NCBI GenBank assembly: GCA_026874595.1
Contig: CM049314.1
Span: forward strand, 59,561,300-59,625,299
Direction: 5' to 3'
Source: Sipunculus nudus
Lineage: Eukaryota; Annelida; Sipuncula; Golfingiida; Sipunculidae
Length of the DNA: 64,000 nt
In this document: positions 1 through 10,082 of the stretch, piece after piece
Layout of the letters: the number at the start of each line of letters is the position of its first letter
Numbering within the stretch: the stretch's first letter is position 1
Made by a program: the position numbers and the translations under genes
The notes under the pieces: generated by a model
Told to the model about the DNA's origin: nothing
Database searches by the model: none
Seen by the model: the letters and a program-made list of their open reading frames with translations, nothing else

Positions 1-20
1 TTAAAACAACAGCTCACGTA

Positions 21-91
21 GCCGTGATCGTATAGTGGTTAGTACTTCTCGTTGTGGCCGAGAGACCCAGGTTCGAATCCTGGTTACGGCA
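21..91 (+). tRNA. tRNA-His-GTG: tRNA-His (GTG), A type, variant
   Basis: This copy is 71 bp rather than 72 because the variable loop has lost one A (CGAGA, GAC, CCAGG). The 3' acceptor strand reads TTACGGC, giving a G-T wobble at pair 6-67. The anticodon arm and B box are intact. It may be transcribed, but it is the least canonical A gene of the left block. A T6 terminator lies 40 bp downstream (131-136). Confidence 0.85.
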
Positions 92-827
92 GAGCGCTGT
101 GGATGCTCTCGCACGGCAGGCGGTTTCACATTTTTTGTAAAAGTACACCTGCTGACGTCAATTGGTCTGCACCCGGGAAACATAATTTTACATTTGCATT
201 GCTTCCGCATTTGTCACTAAACTAAACCTTAATGAGCTTTACTTATCTCCTGAAGGAAGGACAAATTAATCCCACTTATTAACACTGCCTCGATATAGTG
301 TTTTCTTTCAACAAGTCAAATACCCGGTGAATGTTGGTAATGACCACTCTTTCGATTATCACTGACAACAATCGATTTCAATTAAAAACGCGGGTTCACA
401 AAATTGACTTTTTATTACCCTGACTGTTAATGTCTCTTCAATGGCCTTTCAGACTATGATCAGTTCCATCAAATTCACTGAAACATAGTGATAAAGTACA
501 TGAATTCCTATCAAATATTTAACTTCCCCCTAAAATTTAAAATAACTATTCCTATCAGTCTGAATTAAAAAAATGACCCAAAGTAGCAGGGCATTGATAG
601 AAATAGAAAGTAGTTACTACCCGTTACTGCTGGAATATATGTATTAATGGATACATAAATATTCAGAAAATTTCTGTTGCTCACGCAAACAAAAACCAAC
701 ACGACTACGGCACGCATGATTAATTGACGAGATTTCATAACGTCCAATTCTCTTGTGTTGGCCGCTCCGGACACGAATGGGTGCAGAGCTCGGGTTCCCG
801 AGCACTTTGGAGACACCCGCTCACTTA

Positions 828-899
828 GCCGTGATCGTATAGTGGTTAGTACTTCTCGTTGTGGCCGAGACAACCCAGGTTCGAATCCTGGTCACGGCA
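828..899 (+). tRNA. tRNA-His-GTG: tRNA-His (GTG), B type, canonical
   Basis: This gene shows the reference structure for the array. The acceptor is GCCGTGA paired with TCACGGC, and the D stem is GTAT/GTAC. The anticodon stem TCTCG/CGAGA encloses the loop TTGTGGC with anticodon GTG. The variable loop is CAAC with C44, the T stem is CCAGG/CCTGG, the T loop is TTCGAAT and the discriminator is A. The B box is GGTTCGAATCC, there is no intron and no encoded CCA. The base before the gene is A, so the G-1 needed by histidyl-tRNA synthetase would have to be added after transcription by Thg1, as known for eukaryotic tRNA-His. A T run about 39 bp downstream should end transcription. The product would decode CAC/CAU in cytosolic translation. 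Confidence 0.98.
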
Positions 900-2314
900 G
901 AGCGCTGTGGATGCTCTCGCACGGCAGGCGGGTTCTCTTTTTTCACGTTTATTAAATTTTTTATTTCTCACCTCTTTGTATGTTAAACAAACACAAATTC
1001 ATCCTTTTTTAGTTTTTTAACTTTTTCACATGCATTCGCCATTTTTCACACTATTCTCTTCAAACTTTATTTGACACTATCGGAATCAGTAGTTGAAAAA
1101 TATTCTATTGTTGAACATGTCTGAGTCTCCTGGCTTCTTAAATTTCTTCACTGAATATTTAGGCCAAGCGAGATTTATGTCTTCTGTTCACATATGACTG
1201 ATGTCATGTCTGCTAACCCCCTTTAGTTCATGAAAAATATCTCTGAGCCAGATTTCGATCCAGTGGCTATCGTCGGGCTCGAGGCGTGGCCGTCCATATG
1301 TTTCTACGAACACTTCATTCTTTCTTATCATACGGGAATTCCAAAGGAATCACTCCCTGCTAAACAGGTGACTACAGCGGTGTTTTACCACTCTCACAAA
1401 AGAGAGTCCATTGAGGTATATCAGGGTGGCGGGTTTTTTTTCAGGAGCCGCTACGTAACGCCGTTGAGGATAAAACTTTAAGATTCCATGAGGATCCAAA
1501 TATTACGGACATATAACAACGCCTCTCGGCCTTCGAGTGCTTTCATACATAAAATACACTTAACCACACGCAAAACGTGTCTGTATACTGTCTGAAAATA
1601 TCCATCATGTTAGAAAACATTCAGTTATATATAATTCAGTGTACGGGAAATTCTATCAGTTTATTTGTTGAATTTCCTACCGCACACAGATAAGTATAAT
1701 CCCACGGATTATATGCGGCTGTCGACCGTTAAGTTTTGCGAGTAGAGAAAATGGACAGCGGTAAAAAAACATGAGTGTAACGTGTTGCTCCATATGGTCA
1801 CATACATTAGTTTCAGTGAAAATCTGACTCGTCGCCTAATTTTCAGATTCCTGATTTAGCACAGCGAGTTGAGCGATATCGGTTAAACCGAATTGGTGAC
1901 CAACGCAGTGCATGTCTCTATGGGCCTATGCCTGGGGTCACCACTCAAGCGGCCTGCCAGCCGAACAGAAATACCTACTCAGCCGTGTGTTCTATGCTAG
2001 GTAAAGTATCGCTTGCTGCCATATTGATCAGCAAAGGAATACCCCGTTCCTTAAATTTCAATGGCTGAATCAGATACTTGGCTGAGGGAACTCCAAATTT
2101 CCTCGTTGAAAATAGACAATTGTGTTAAATTCATATGGTCAAAATCTTTTCGACAATTTAATTGATATATACTCTTACCAGCATGTCAATACTTGTGGTT
2201 CGGGGTTTTTGACAACCCGGAATTCGCAGTACTTAACAAAAATATATCATTCTCTTTCCAAATGTACAAGAATAACTGGGAATTTAAACGGCTCTTAAAA
2301 CAACCGCTCACGCA

Positions 2315-2386
2315 GCCGTGATCGTATAGTGGTTAGTACTTCTCGTTGTGGCCGAGAGAACCCAGGCTCGAATCCTGGTCACGGCA
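2315..2386 (+). tRNA. tRNA-His-GTG: tRNA-His (GTG), A type, T54C
   Basis: All stems pair. Position 44 is G, the mark of the A class. The T loop reads CTCGAAT, so the normally invariant T54 is C and the B box becomes GGCTCGAATCC. The same change is shared by the A genes at 4611, 6906 and 9202, which also share CGCA in place of CGTA just upstream. TFIIIC binding may be weakened. Terminator T6 is at 2426-2431. Confidence 0.93.
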
Positions 2387-2431
2387 GAGCGCTGTGGATG
2401 CTCTCGCACGGCAGGCGGTTTCACATTTTTT
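2387..2431 (+). terminator. tRNA A trailer with hairpin and T6 terminator (representative)
   Basis: A trailer of about 40 nt follows the gene. AGAGC (starting at the last tRNA base) and GCTCT can pair around a 9-nt loop. The T6 run at 2426-2431 is a polymerase III stop. The same arrangement follows every intact A gene at +40. Confidence 0.8.
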
Positions 2432-3083
2432 GTAAAAGTACACCTGCTGACGTCAATTGGTCTGCACCCGGGAAACATAATTTTACATTTGCATTGCTTC
2501 CGCATTTGTCACTAAACCAAACCTCAATGAGCTTTTCTTATCTCCTGAAGGAAGGACAAATTAATCCCACTTATTAACACTGCCTCGATATAGGGTTTTC
2601 TTTCAAACAAGTCAAATACACGGTGAATGTTGGTAATGACCACTCTTTCGATTATCACTGACAACAATCGATTTCAATTAAAAACACGGGTTTACAAAAT
2701 TGTCTTTTTATTACCCTGACTGTTAATGTCTCTTCAATGGCCTTTCAGACTATGATCAGTTCCATCAAATTCACTGAAACATAGTGATAAAGTACATGAA
2801 TTCCTATCAAATATTTAACTTCCCCCTAAAATTTAAAATAACTATTCCTATCAGTCTGAATTAAAAAAATGACCCAAAGTAGCAGGGCATTGATAGAAAT
2901 AGAAAGTAGTTACTACCCGTTACTGCTGGAATATATGTATTAATGGATACATAAATATTCAGAAAATTTCTGTTGCTCACGCAAACAAAAACCAACACGA
3001 CTACGGCACGCATGATTAATTGACGAGATTTCATAACGTCCAATTCTCTTGTGTTGGCCGCTCCGGACACGAATGGGTGCAGA

Positions 3084-3099
3084 GCTCGGGTTCCCGAGC
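3084..3099. repeat. Perfect hairpin upstream of tRNA B (representative)
   Basis: GCTCGGG, TT, CCCGAGC: 7-bp arms with a 2-nt loop, ending 24 bp before gene B. It is present before the B genes of the complete monomers and absent before A genes. Role unknown. Confidence 0.75.
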
Positions 3100-3123
3100 A
3101 CTTTGGAGACACCCGCTCACTTA

Positions 3124-3195
3124 GCCGTGATCGTATAGTGGTTAGTACTTCTCGTTGTGGCCGAGACAACCCAGGTTCGAATCCTGGTCACGGCA
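3124..3195 (+). tRNA. tRNA-His-GTG: tRNA-His (GTG), B type
   Basis: Canonical in all stems and boxes and identical to the copy at 828. The trailer has GAGCGTTGTGG in place of GAGCGCTGTGG. Terminator T6 is at 3234-3239. Confidence 0.97.
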
Positions 3196-3239
3196 GAGCG
3201 TTGTGGATGCTCTCGCACGGCAGGCGGGTTCTCTTTTTT
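3196..3239 (+). terminator. tRNA B trailer with hairpin and T-run terminator (representative)
   Basis: The trailer hairpin is as after gene A, then T6 at 3234-3239. In type I monomers the run is T5, for example 10121-10125. About 30 bp of trailer sequence are shared with gene A. Confidence 0.8.
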
Positions 3240-4610
3240 CACGTTTATTAAATTTTTTATTTCTCACCTCTTTGTATGTTAAACAAACACAAATTCATCC
3301 TTTTTTAGTTTTTTAACTTTTTCACATGCATTCGCCATTTTTCACACTATTCTCTTCAAACTTTATTTGACACTATCGGAATCAGTAGTTGAAAAATATT
3401 CTATTGTTGAACATGTCTGAGTCTCCTGGCTTCTTAAATTTCTTCACTGAATATTTAGGCCAAGCGAGATTTATGTCTTCTGTTCACATATGACTGATGT
3501 CATGTCTGCTAACCCCCTTTAGTTCATGAAAAATATCTCTGAGCCAGATTTCGATCCAGTGGCTATCGTCGGGCTCGAGGCGTGGCCGTCCATATGTTTC
3601 TACGAACACTTCATTCTTTCTTATCATACGGGAATTCCAAAGGAATCACTCCCTGCTAAACAGGTGACTACAGCGGTGTTTTACCACTCTCACAAAAGAG
3701 AGTCCATTGAGGTATATCAGGGTGGCGGGTTTTTTTTCAGGAGCCGCTACGTAACGCCGTTGAGGATAAAACTTTAAGATTCCATGAGGATCCAAATATT
3801 ACGGACATATAACAACGCCTCTCGGCCTTCGAGTGCTTTCATACATAAAATACACTTAACCACACGCAAAACGTGTCTGTATACTGTCTGAAAATATCCA
3901 TCATGTTAGAAAACATTCAGTTATATATAATTCAGTGTACGGGAAATTCTATCAGTTTATTTGTTGAATTTCCTACCGCACACAGATAAGTATAATCCCA
4001 CGGATTATATGCGGCTGTCGACCGTTAAGTTTTGCGAGTAGAGAAAATGGACAGCGGTAAAAAAACATGAGTGTAACGTGTTGCTCCATATGGTCACATA
4101 CATTAGTTTCAGTGAAAATCTGACTCGTCGCCTAATTTTCAGATTCCTGATTTAGCACAGCGAGTTGAGCGATATCGGTTAAACCGAATTGGTGACCAAC
4201 GCAGTGCATGTCTCTATGGGCCTATGCCTGGGGTCACCACTCAAGCGGCCTGCCAGCCGAACAGAAATACCTACTCAGCCGTGTGTTCTATGCTAGGTAA
4301 AGTATCGCTTGCTGCCATATTGATGAGCAAAGGAATACCCCGTTCCTTAAATTTCAATGGCTGAATCAGATACTTGGCTGAGGGAACTCCAAATTTCCTC
4401 GTTGAAAATAGACAATTGTGTTAAATTCATATGGTCAAAATCTTTTCGACAATTTAATTGATATATACTCTTACCAGCATGTCAATACTTGTGGTTCGGG
4501 GTTTTTGACAACCCGGAATTCGCAGTACTTAACAAAAATATATCATTCTCTTTCCAAATGTACAAGAATAACTGGGAATTTAAACGGCTCTTAAAACAAC
4601 CGCTCACGCA
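3196..4610. repeat. B-to-A spacer (representative of all monomers)
   Basis: About 1415 bp with no supported gene. It contains the B terminator, an 83-codon open frame (3526-3777) judged non-coding, the hairpin ACTCTC/GAGAGT near 3690, the inverted repeat TCGGTT/AACCGA near 4174-4186, and GGTGACC/GGTCACC some 34 bp apart near 4191-4238. An AT-rich stretch (AAATATATCATTC) lies about 80 bp before the next A gene. Confidence 0.8.
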
Positions 4611-4682
4611 GCCGTGATCGTATAGTGGTTAGTACTTCTCGTTGTGGCCGAGAGAACCCAGGCTCGAATCCTGATCACGGCA
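4611..4682 (+). tRNA. tRNA-His-GTG: tRNA-His (GTG), A type, T54C plus T-stem mismatch
   Basis: Carries T54C. In addition, the 3' strand of the T stem is CCTGA, which leaves a C-A mismatch at the 49-65 pair next to the acceptor. A box and anticodon arm are intact. Possibly a poor substrate for maturation. Confidence 0.85.
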
Positions 4683-5419
4683 GAGCGCTGTGGATGCTCT
4701 CGCACGGCAGGCGGTTTCACATTTTTTGTAAAAGTACACCTGCTGACGTCAATTGGTCTGCACCCGGGAAACATAATTTTACATTTGCATTGCTTCCGCA
4801 TTTGTCACTAAACCAAACCTCAATGAGCTTTTCTTATCTCCTGAAGGAAGGACAAATTAATCCCACTTATTAACACTGCCTCGATATAGTGTTTTCTTTC
4901 AAACAAGTCAAATACACGGTGAATGTTGGTAATGACCACTCTTTCGATTATCACTGACAACAATCGATTTCAATTAAAAACACGGGTTTACAAAATTGTC
5001 TTTTTATTACCCTGACTGTTAATGTCTCTTCAATGGCCTTTCAGACTATGATCAGTTCCATCAAATTCACTGAAACATAGTGATGAAGTACATGAATTCC
5101 TATCAAATATTTAATTTCCCCCTAAAATTTAAAATAACTATTCCTATCAGTCTGAATTAAAAAAATGACCCAAAGTAGCAGGGCATTGATAGAAATAGAA
5201 AGTAGTTACTACCCGTTACTGCTGGAATATATGTATTAATGGATACATAAATATTCAGAAAAAGTCTGTTGCTCACGCAAACAGAAACCAACACGACTAC
5301 GGCACGCATGATTAATTGACGAGATTTCATAACGTCCAATTCTCGTGTGTAGGCCGCTCCGGACACGAATGGCTGCACAGCTCGGGTTCCCGAGCACTTT
5401 GGAGACACCCGCTCACTTA

Positions 5420-5491
5420 GCCGTGATCGTATAGTGGTTAGTACTTCTCGTTGTGGCCGAGACAACCCAGGTTCGAATCCTGGTCACGGCA
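5420..5491 (+). tRNA. tRNA-His-GTG: tRNA-His (GTG), B type
   Basis: Canonical in all stems and boxes, with C44. The upstream flank belongs to the class with GCACAGCTCG. Confidence 0.97.
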
Positions 5492-6905
5492 GAGCGCTGT
5501 GGATGCTCTCGCACGGCAGACGGGTTCACTTTTTTACGTTTATTAAACTTTTTATTTCTCACCTCTTTGTATGTTAAACAAACACAAATTCATCCTTTTT
5601 TAGTTTTTTAACTTTTTCATCTGCATTCGCCATTTTTCACACTATTCTCTTCAAACTTTATTTGACACTATCGGAAACAGTAGTTGAAAAATATTCTATT
5701 GTTGAACATGTCTGAGTCTCCTGGCTTCTTAAATTTCTTCACTGAATATTTAGGCCAAGCGAGATTTATGTCTTCTGTTCACATATGACTGATGTCATGT
5801 CTGCTAACCCCCTTTAGTTCATGAAAAATATCTCTGAGCCAGATTTCGATCCAGTGGCTATCGTCGGGCTCGAGGCGTGGCCGTCCATATGTTTCTACGA
5901 ACACTTCATTCTTTCTTATCATACGGGAATTCCAAAGGAATCACTCCCTGCTAAACAGGTGACTACAGCGGTGTTTTACCACTCTCACAAAAGAGAGTCC
6001 ATTGAGGTATATCAGAGTGGCGGGGTTTTTTTCAGGAGCCGCTACGTAACGCCGTTGAGGATAAAACTTTAAGATTCCATGAGGATCCAAATATTTCCGA
6101 CATATAACAACGCCTCTCGGCCTTCGAGTGCTTTCATACATAAAATACACTTAACCACACGCAAAACGTGTCTGTATACTGTCTGAAAATATCCATCATG
6201 TTAGAAAACATTCAGTTATATATAATTCAGTGTACGGGAAATTCTCTCAGTTTATTTGTTGAATTTCCTACCGCACACTGATAAGTATAATCCCACGGAT
6301 TATATGCGGCTGTCGACCGTTAAGTTTTGCGAGTAGAGAAAATGGACAGCGGTAAAAAAACATGAGTGTAACGTGTTGCTCCATATGGTCACATACATTA
6401 GTTTCAGTGAAAATCTGACTCGTCGCCTAATTTTCAGATTCCTGATTTAGCACAGCGAATTGAGCGATATCGGTTAAACCGAATTGGTGACCACCGCAGT
6501 GCATGTCTCTATGGGCCTATGTCTGGGGTCACCACTCAAGCGGCCTGCCAGCCGAACAGAAATACCTACTCAGCCGTGTGTTCTATGCTAGGTAAAGTAT
6601 CGCTTGCTGCCATATTGATGAGCAAAGGAATACCCCGTTCCTTAAATTTCAATGGCTGAATCAGATACTTGGCTGAGGGAACTCCAAATTTCCTCGTTGA
6701 AAATAGACAATTGTGTTAAATTCATATGGTCAAAATCTTTTCGACAATTTAATTGATATATACTCTTACCAGCATGTCAATACTTGTGGTTCGGTGTTTT
6801 TGACAACCCGGAATTCGCAGTACTTAACAAAAATATATCATTCTCTTTCCAAATGTACAAGAATAACTGGGAATTTAAACGGCTCTTAAAACAACCGCTC
6901 ACGCA

Positions 6906-6977
6906 GCCGTGATCGTATAGTGGTTAGTACTTCTCGTTGTGGCCGAGGGAACCCAGGCTCGAATCCTGGTCACGGCA
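6906..6977 (+). tRNA. tRNA-His-GTG: tRNA-His (GTG), A type, T54C and T27-G43 wobble
   Basis: The anticodon stem 3' strand is CGAGG, giving a wobble pair at 27-43. The T loop carries T54C. Other elements are canonical. Confidence 0.92.
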
Positions 6978-7714
6978 GAGCGCTGTGGATGCTCTCGCAC
7001 GGCAGGCGGTTTCACATTTTTTGTAAAAGTACACCTGCTGACGTCAATTGGTCTGCACCCGGGAAACATAATTTTACATTTGCATTGCTTCCGCATTTGT
7101 CACTAAACCAAACCTCAATGAGCTTTACTTATCTCCTGAAGGAAGGACAAATTAATCCCACTTATTAACACTGCCTCGATATAGTGTTTTCTTTCAAACA
7201 AGTCAAATACACGGTGAATGTTGGTAATGACCACTCTTTCGGTTATCACTGACAACAATCGATTTCAATTAAAAACGCGGGTTTACAAAATTGTCTTTTT
7301 ATTACCCTGACTGTTAATGTCTCTTCAATGGCCTTTCAGACTATGATCAGTTCCATCAAATTCACTGAAACATAGTGATGAAGTACATGAATTCCTATCA
7401 AATATTTAATTTCCCCCTAAAATTTAAAATAACTATTCCTATCAGTCTGAATTAAAAAAATGACCCAAAGTAGCAGGGCATTGATAGAAATAGAAAGTAG
7501 TTACTACCCGTTACTGCTGGAATATATGTATTAATGGATACATAAATATTCAGAAAAAGTCTGTTGCTCACGCAAACAGAAACCAACACGACTACGGCAC
7601 GCATGATTAATTGACGAGATTTCATAACGTCCAATTCTCGTGTGTAGGCCGCTCCGGACACGAATGGCTGCACAGCTCGGGTTCCCGAGCACTTTGGAGA
7701 CACCCGCTCACTTA

Positions 7715-7786
7715 GCCGTGATCGTATAGTGGTTAGTACTTCTCGTTGTGGCCGAGACAACCCAGGTTCGAATCCTGGTCACGGCA
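7715..7786 (+). tRNA. tRNA-His-GTG: tRNA-His (GTG), B type
   Basis: Canonical B-type gene. Its 5' flank matches that of the gene at 5420. Confidence 0.97.
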
Positions 7787-9201
7787 GAGCGCTGTGGATG
7801 CTCTCGCACGGCAGACGGGTTCACTTTTTTACGTTTATTAAACTTTTTATTTCTCACCTCTTTGTATGTTAAACAAACACAAATTCATCCTTTTTTAGTT
7901 TTTTAACTTTTTCATCTGCATTCGCCATTTTTCACACTATTCTCTTCAAACTTTATTTGACACTATCGGAAACAGTAGTTGAAAAATATTCTATTGTTGA
8001 ACATGTCTGAGTCTCCTGGCTTCTTAAATTTCTTCACTGAATATTTAGGCCAAGCGAGATTTATGTCTTCTGTTCACATATGACTGATGTCATGTCTGCT
8101 AACCCCCTTTAGTTCATGAAAAATATCTCTGAGCCAGATTTCGATCCAGTGGCTATCGTCGGGCTCGAGGCGTGGCCGTCCATATGTTTCTACGAACACT
8201 TCATTCTTTCTTATCATACGGGAATTCCAAAGGAATCACTCCCTGCTAAACAGGTGACTACAGCGGTGTTTTACCACTCTCACAAAAGAGAGTCCATTGA
8301 GGTATATCAGAGTGGCGGGGTTTTTTTCAGGAGCCGCTACGTAACGCCGTTGAGGATAAAACTTTAAGATTCCATGAGGATCCAAATATTTCCGACATAT
8401 AACAACGCCTCTCGGCCTTCGAGTGCTTTCATACATAAAATACACTTAACCACACGCAAAACGTGTCTGTATACTGTCTGAAAATATCCATCATGTTAGA
8501 AAACATTCAGTTATATATAATTCAGTGTACGGGAAATTCTCTCAGTTTATTTGTTGAATTTCCTACCGCACACTGATAAGTATAATCCCACGGATTATAT
8601 GCGGCTGTCGACCGTTAAGTTTTGCGAGTAGAGAAAATGGACAGCGGTAAAAAAAACATGAGTGTAACGTGTTGCTCCATATGGTCACATACATTAGTTT
8701 CAGTGAAAATCTGACTCGTCGCCTAATTTTCAGATTCCTGATTTAGCACAGCGAGTTGAGCGATATCGGTTAAACCGAATTGGTGACCACCGCAGTGCAT
8801 GTCTCTATGGGCCTATGTCTGGGGTCACCACTCAAGCGGCCTGCCAGCCGAACAGAAATACCTACTCAGCCGTGTGTTCTATGCTAGGTAAAGTATCGCT
8901 TGCTGCCATATTGATGAGCAAAGGAATACCCCGTTCCTTAAATTTCAATGGCTGAATCAGATACTTGGCTGAGGGAACTCCAAATTTCCTCGTTGAAAAT
9001 AGACAATTGTGTTAAATTCATATGGTCAAAATCTTTTCGACAATTTAATTGATATATACTCTTACCAGCATGTCAATACTTGTGGTTCGGGGTTTTTGAC
9101 AACCCGGAATTCGCAGTACTTAACAAAAATATATCATTCTCTTTCCAAATGTACAAGAATAACTTGGAATTTAAACGGCTCTTAAAACAACCGCTCACGC
9201 A

Positions 9202-9273
9202 GCCGTGATCGTATAGTGGTTAGTACTTCTCGTTGTGGCCGAGAGAACCCAGGCTCGAATCCTGGTCACGGCA
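9202..9273 (+). tRNA. tRNA-His-GTG: tRNA-His (GTG), A type, T54C
   Basis: All stems pair and only T54C departs from canonical. It is the last of the four consecutive A genes with that change. Confidence 0.93.
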
Positions 9274-10010
9274 GAGCGCTGTGGATGCTCTCGCACGGCA
9301 GGCGGTTTCACATTTTTTGTAAAAGTACACCATCTGACGTCAATTGGTCTGCACCCGGGAATCATAATTTTACATTTGCATTGCTTCCGCATTTGTCACT
9401 AAACCAAACCTCAATGAGCTTTACTTATCTCCTGAAGGAAGGACAAATTAATCCCACTTATTAACACTGCCTCGATATAGTGTTTTCTTTCAAACAAGTC
9501 AAATACACGGTGAATGTTGGTAATGACCACTCTTTCGGTTATCACTGACAACAATCGATTTCAATTAAAAACGCGGGTTTACAAAATTGTCTTTTTATTA
9601 CCCTGACTGTTAATGTCTCTTCAATGGCCTTTCAGACTATGATCAGTTCCATCAAATTCACTGAAACATAGTGATGAAGTACATGAATTCCTATCAAATA
9701 TTTAATTTCCCCCTAAAATTTAAAATAACTATTCCTATCAGTCTGAATTAAAAAAATGACCCAAAGTAGCAGGGCATTGATAGAAATAGAAATTAGTTAC
9801 TACCCGTTACTGCTGGAATATATGTATTAATGGATACATAAATATTCAGAAAAATGCTGTTGCTCACGCAAACAGAAAACAACACGACTACTGCACGCAT
9901 GATTAATTGACGAGATTTCATAACGTCCAATTCTCTTGTGTTGGCCGCTCCGGACACGAATGGCTGCAGAGCTCGGGTTCCCGAGCACTTTGGAGACACC
10001 CGCTCACTTA

Positions 10011-10082
10011 GCCGTGATCGTATAGTGGTTAGTACTTCTCGTTGTGGCCGAGACAACCCAGGTTCGAATCCTGGTCACGGCA
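10011..10082 (+). tRNA. tRNA-His-GTG: tRNA-His (GTG), B type
   Basis: Canonical. The terminator here is only T5 (10121-10125), the form typical of type I monomers. Confidence 0.97.

Larger units (their letters stand above)
21..2314 (+). repeat. Monomer 1
   Basis: 2294 bp. It differs from monomer 2 mainly in its first 350 bp. It has the GGGTGCAGAG form upstream of gene B and TTGATCAGC near 2028, where others have TTGATGAGC. Confidence 0.9.
2387..3123. repeat. A-to-B spacer (representative of all monomers)
   Basis: About 737 bp with no supported protein or RNA gene. It begins with a 40-bp trailer and T6 terminator for gene A. A CRE TGACGTCA (2448-2455), an inverted CCAAT box (ATTGG, 2456-2460) and an octamer ATTTGCAT (2487-2494) follow. 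The last 100 bp hold a hairpin 24 bp before gene B. Type II monomers mostly have an 8-bp deletion that turns CATAGTGATGAAGTAC into CATAGTAC. Confidence 0.85.
2315..4610 (+). repeat. Monomer 2
   Basis: 2296 bp, closest to monomer 1. Both have GTGATAAAG in the A-B spacer where later monomers have GTGATGAAG. Confidence 0.9.
4611..6905 (+). repeat. Monomer 3
   Basis: 2295 bp. The B flank is of the class with CGTGTGTAGG and GCACAGCTCG. It also carries ATATTTCCGAC and CACACTGATAAG in the second spacer. Confidence 0.9.
6906..9201 (+). repeat. Monomer 4
   Basis: 2296 bp, very close to monomer 3 with the same class markers. Confidence 0.9.

Noticed and set aside
35-220. Repeated frames whose peptides begin MVSTSRCGRENPGSNPGHG or MSRPQREVLTTIRSRL
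   Set aside because: They are translations of the tRNA-His gene and its trailer on the two strands. Similar 'hypothetical proteins' in databases would be tRNA artefacts.
1510-1550. Stretch GCCTCTCGGCCTTCGAG resembling the 5' end of U2 snRNA
   Set aside because: Only a short partial match; the following bases do not continue the U2 sequence.
2021-2075. Possible box C/D snoRNA (TGATGAG followed by CTGA)
   Set aside because: Box C lacks the usual purine start, no terminal stem could be drawn, and monomer 1 has TGATCAG at the site.
4174-4238. Inverted repeats TCGGTT/AACCGA and GGTGACC/GGTCACC as a structured RNA
   Set aside because: Arms are short, the second has a 33-nt loop, and no promoter boxes or terminator frame them. 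Kept only as spacer description.
5941-6150. 69-codon minus-strand frame MYFMYESTRRPRG... in many monomers
   Set aside because: It overlaps the 83-codon frame on the other strand, has no recognisable features, and is present or absent depending on a few bases that mark monomer class.
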